Source: Plantimonas leprariae (GTDB lineage Bacteria > Pseudomonadota > Alphaproteobacteria > Rhizobiales > Rhizobiaceae). From it: 64,000 nt of DNA. Positions 62,007-64,000 of this stretch are shown here, piece by piece. The DNA is taken from contig NZ_VZDO01000024.1 of NCBI RefSeq assembly GCF_008802405.1, positions 1 to 64,000 on the forward strand. Direction: 5' to 3'. A program made the position numbers and the translations under genes. Each line of letters begins with the position of its first letter. Within the stretch, counting starts at the first letter, position 1. The notes under the pieces are model-generated. The model was not told the origin of the DNA. It saw only the letters and a list, made by a program, of their open reading frames with translations, and searched no databases.

Positions 62007-62070
62007 CGCCTCCGGGCGCGCCGACCCCTCCCGCCGACGCGCCGCATCCAATCCCACAGGACTCAAATCC

Positions 62071-63012
62071 ATGAAACTCGCGATCTGCACCGACGTGATG
62101 GGGAACCTCTCCTTCACGGACATGCTCGACAAGTGCGTCAAGCTCGGCGTCGAGGGCATCGAGATGACCGGCGGCGGCTGGTCCAAGGGGCCGCACTTCC
62201 GCGCCGACGAGCTCCTCGCAGACAAGGGCCTGCTCAAGCAGAAGCTCGCCGAGATCGAGGCGCGAGGCCTCGAGATCGCCGCCCTCAACTGCTCGGCGAA
62301 TCCCCTCGACCCCGGCGCGATGGGAGAGCGGCACCGCAAGGAGATGGAGGAGACGATCCGCCTCGCCGGCGAGATCGGCGTGAAGACGATCGTCACCATG
62401 TCCGGCCTGCCAGAGGCTGCCCCGGGCGACACCGTGCCGAACTGGCTCGTCTACACCAAAAGCTGGCCGGACGAGATGCCCGAGCGCGACCGCTACCAGT
62501 GGGAGGACCGCGCCTTCCCGCTCTGGCACGATCTCGTGAAGCTCGCGAAGGAGGTGGGCGTCGAGAAGTATGCGCTCGAGAACTTCTCCGCGATGTTGGT
62601 CTGGAACCCGGAAACGCTGTTCCGGCTGCGCAACGAGGTCGGCGACACGGTCGGCATGAACCTCGACCCCTCGCACCTGATGTGGATGGGCGCCGACCCG
62701 ATCGCAGCCGCTCGGGCGCTGGGCAAGGCGATCCATCACTGCCACGGCAAGGACACCCGCATCGAGCGCGGCGTTGCCGATGTCAACGGCCTTCTCGAAC
62801 TGAAGGAAGTGACCGACGTCGCCAACCGTTCGTGGAACTACGTGGCGGTCGGCGCGGGTCGCGACCTGCAATGGTGGAAGGAGTTCTTCTCCGTGGTGCG
62901 CATGTGCGGCCACAACGGCTGGGTCAGCCTGGAGATGGAGGACTTCACCATGTCCACGGACGCCGGCATCCAGTCCTCGATCGACGCGCTCCAGGCCACG
63001 ATCAGCCGATAG
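62071..63012 (+). CDS. Xylose-isomerase-like TIM barrel enzyme 2
   Basis: This 313-residue TIM barrel begins MKLAICTDVMGNLSFTDMLD. It has IAALNCSANPLDPGAMGERH, YALENFSAMLVWNPETLFRL (metal Glu), GMNLDPSHLMWMGADP (metal Asp and His), IHHCHGKDTRIE and WVSLEMEDFTMS. This set of Glu, Asp-His, His and Glu ligands is the classic divalent-metal site of the fold. The likely reaction is isomerisation, epimerisation or dehydration of a keto-sugar made by the dehydrogenases. It lies 64 bases after dehydrogenase 2, in line with the operon. Confidence 0.9.
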   Translation: MKLAICTDVMGNLSFTDMLDKCVKLGVEGIEMTGGGWSKGPHFRADELLADKGLLKQKLAEIEARGLEIAALNCSANPLDPGAMGERHRKEMEETIRLAGEIGVKTIVTMSGLPEAAPGDTVPNWLVYTKSWPDEMPERDRYQWEDRAFPLWHDLVKLAKEVGVEKYALENFSAMLVWNPETLFRLRNEVGDTVGMNLDPSHLMWMGADPIAAARALGKAIHHCHGKDTRIERGVADVNGLLELKEVTDVANRSWNYVAVGAGRDLQWWKEFFSVVRMCGHNGWVSLEMEDFTMSTDAGIQSSIDALQATISR

Positions 63013-63071
63013 GCGACTTCGCCGCGCTCGGCTGTCTCAAAGCCGCCGGGCGCCGTCTCACGGGAACGGCC

Positions 63072-63995
63072 ATGTCGATCACCATCACGACGGCCCCCTG
63101 CTGCTGGGGCGTCGACGACGTCCGCAATCCGAACCTGCCGCCGTGGGAACGGGTGTTCGACGAGGCGGCGGCTGCCGGCTACGGCGGGCTGGAACTCGGA
63201 CCCTACGGCTACGTGCCGCTGGACCGGGCACGCGTTTCGGACGCGCTGGCGAAACGCGGCCTCTTCATCGTCGCCGGCACGATCTTCGACGACCTGGTGT
63301 CGCCGGCGAACCGCGACAGCCTCCTGCGGCAGACCGACGAGATCTGCGCTCTCGTCGCGAAGCTGCCGCAGCCCGCGCAACTCGTCGGTCAAGGCTACCC
63401 GACGCCGTACCTGACCGTGATGGACTGGGGCCACGACGAGCGCGACTACGCCGCCGGCCATTCGGATCGGGCCCCGCGCCTGTCGGACGCCGAATGGTCC
63501 GGTATGGTCGCGAGCATCCGCGCCATCGCCGACCTGGCACGGGAGCGCTACGGCGTGCGCGCGGTGATCCATCCCCATGCCGGCGGCTACATCGAGTTCG
63601 CCGACGAGATCGAGCGCATCGCCGCCGACGTGCCGCGGGAGGTCGCGGGCTTCTGCCTGGACACCGGCCACACGTTCTACGCCGGTATGGACCCCGTGGC
63701 GGCGCTGGAGCGCTACGCCGACCGGCTGGATTACATTCACTTCAAGGACATCGACCGGGCGGTGTTCGAGCGCGTGATGGACGAGCGGGTCCGCTTCTTC
63801 GAAGCCTGCGGGCAGGGCGTCATGTGCCCGATCGGGCGCGGCTGCATCGACTACCCGGCGATCCGAAGCCTTCTCGACCGGCTCGGCTACGAGGGCTTCG
63901 TCACCGTCGAGCAGGAGCGCGACCCGCGGAACGCCGGCGGCAGTCTCGCCGATGTGAAGGCTAGCCGCGACTACCTGAAGAGCGTGGGGTTTTGA
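63072..63995 (+). CDS. IolE-like TIM barrel (inosose dehydratase family)
   Basis: This 307-residue TIM barrel begins MSITITTAPCCWGVDDVRNP. It continues YGGLELGPYGYVPLDRARVS, VIHPHAGGYIEFADEIERI, GFCLDTGHTFYAGMDPVAAL, YIHFKDIDRAVFERV and FVTVEQERDPR. This matches proteins annotated as inosose dehydratase (IolE/MocC-like), which remove water from keto-inositols. With an IolG-like enzyme in the operon an inositol-type route is possible, but iolB, iolC and iolD are not seen. The start ATG 63072 lies 60 bases after the preceding gene. A further gene may begin at ATG 63998 at the window edge. Confidence 0.88.
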   Translation: MSITITTAPCCWGVDDVRNPNLPPWERVFDEAAAAGYGGLELGPYGYVPLDRARVSDALAKRGLFIVAGTIFDDLVSPANRDSLLRQTDEICALVAKLPQPAQLVGQGYPTPYLTVMDWGHDERDYAAGHSDRAPRLSDAEWSGMVASIRAIADLARERYGVRAVIHPHAGGYIEFADEIERIAADVPREVAGFCLDTGHTFYAGMDPVAALERYADRLDYIHFKDIDRAVFERVMDERVRFFEACGQGVMCPIGRGCIDYPAIRSLLDRLGYEGFVTVEQERDPRNAGGSLADVKASRDYLKSVGF

Positions 63996-64000
63996 CGATG

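Overview
The window is high-GC, densely packed bacterial DNA. It most resembles an alphaproteobacterium of the Hyphomicrobiales (Aurantimonadaceae or Methylobacteriaceae type); the genus cannot be fixed from sequence alone. Supporting signs are three HWE-family histidine kinases with free-standing receiver proteins, an imuA-imuB-dnaE2 mutagenesis cassette with an alphaproteobacterial LexA box (GAAC-N7-GAAC), and a DUF1127 gene followed by hairpins that expose anti-Shine-Dalgarno loops.

Layout. 0-2.3 kb: end of a Tn7/Tn5053-like transposon with a TnsA-like gene, a small gene and a broken TnsB/TniA-type transposase. 2.3-6 kb: two broken small genes, two SDR enzymes without the usual Tyr/Lys pair, DUF1127 with a cuckoo-type sRNA, and an SDR fragment. 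6-31 kb: signalling region with a hybrid kinase carrying two receivers, three HWE kinases of 659, 1277 and 1472 residues, and five single-domain response regulators. Mixed in are small envelope proteins, MipA, an RMF-like protein, a nuclease, a haloalkane dehalogenase, a MarR regulator and a fasciclin protein.

31-39.3 kb: SOS mutagenesis region. A LexA box lies between two divergent units. The left unit is an 82-residue protein, an AAC(3)-I type acetyltransferase and DinB; the right unit is imuA-imuB, a GNAT gene and dnaE2. This would link translesion synthesis to an acetyltransferase of the aminoglycoside-modifying family. 39.3-41.4 kb: an unrecognised gene, a LOG/SLOG-like protein and decayed DNA. 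41.4-53.6 kb: five divergent regulator/oxidoreductase pairs (LysR-SDR, AraC-SDR with a frameshift, LysR-azoreductase, AraC-NmrA-like, XRE-alcohol dehydrogenase-like), with an epimerase, a GST and a SnoaL-like protein. They look like separate stress or redox modules.

53.7-64 kb: a sugar or polyol uptake and catabolism operon under a divergent LacI-type regulator. It has a binding protein, two permeases, a single-domain ATPase, two Gfo/Idh/MocA dehydrogenases and three xylose-isomerase-like TIM barrels. The gene set suggests an oxidation-elimination route of the inositol or 3-keto-sugar type, but the substrate is not identifiable.

Several genes carry one-base frameshifts or stops (transposase, 2605-3028, 3172-3461, cupin remnant, SDR 46316-47052). 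Some may be sequencing errors. The 10-bp repeat expansion in the transposase and the multi-lesion cupin look like real decay.
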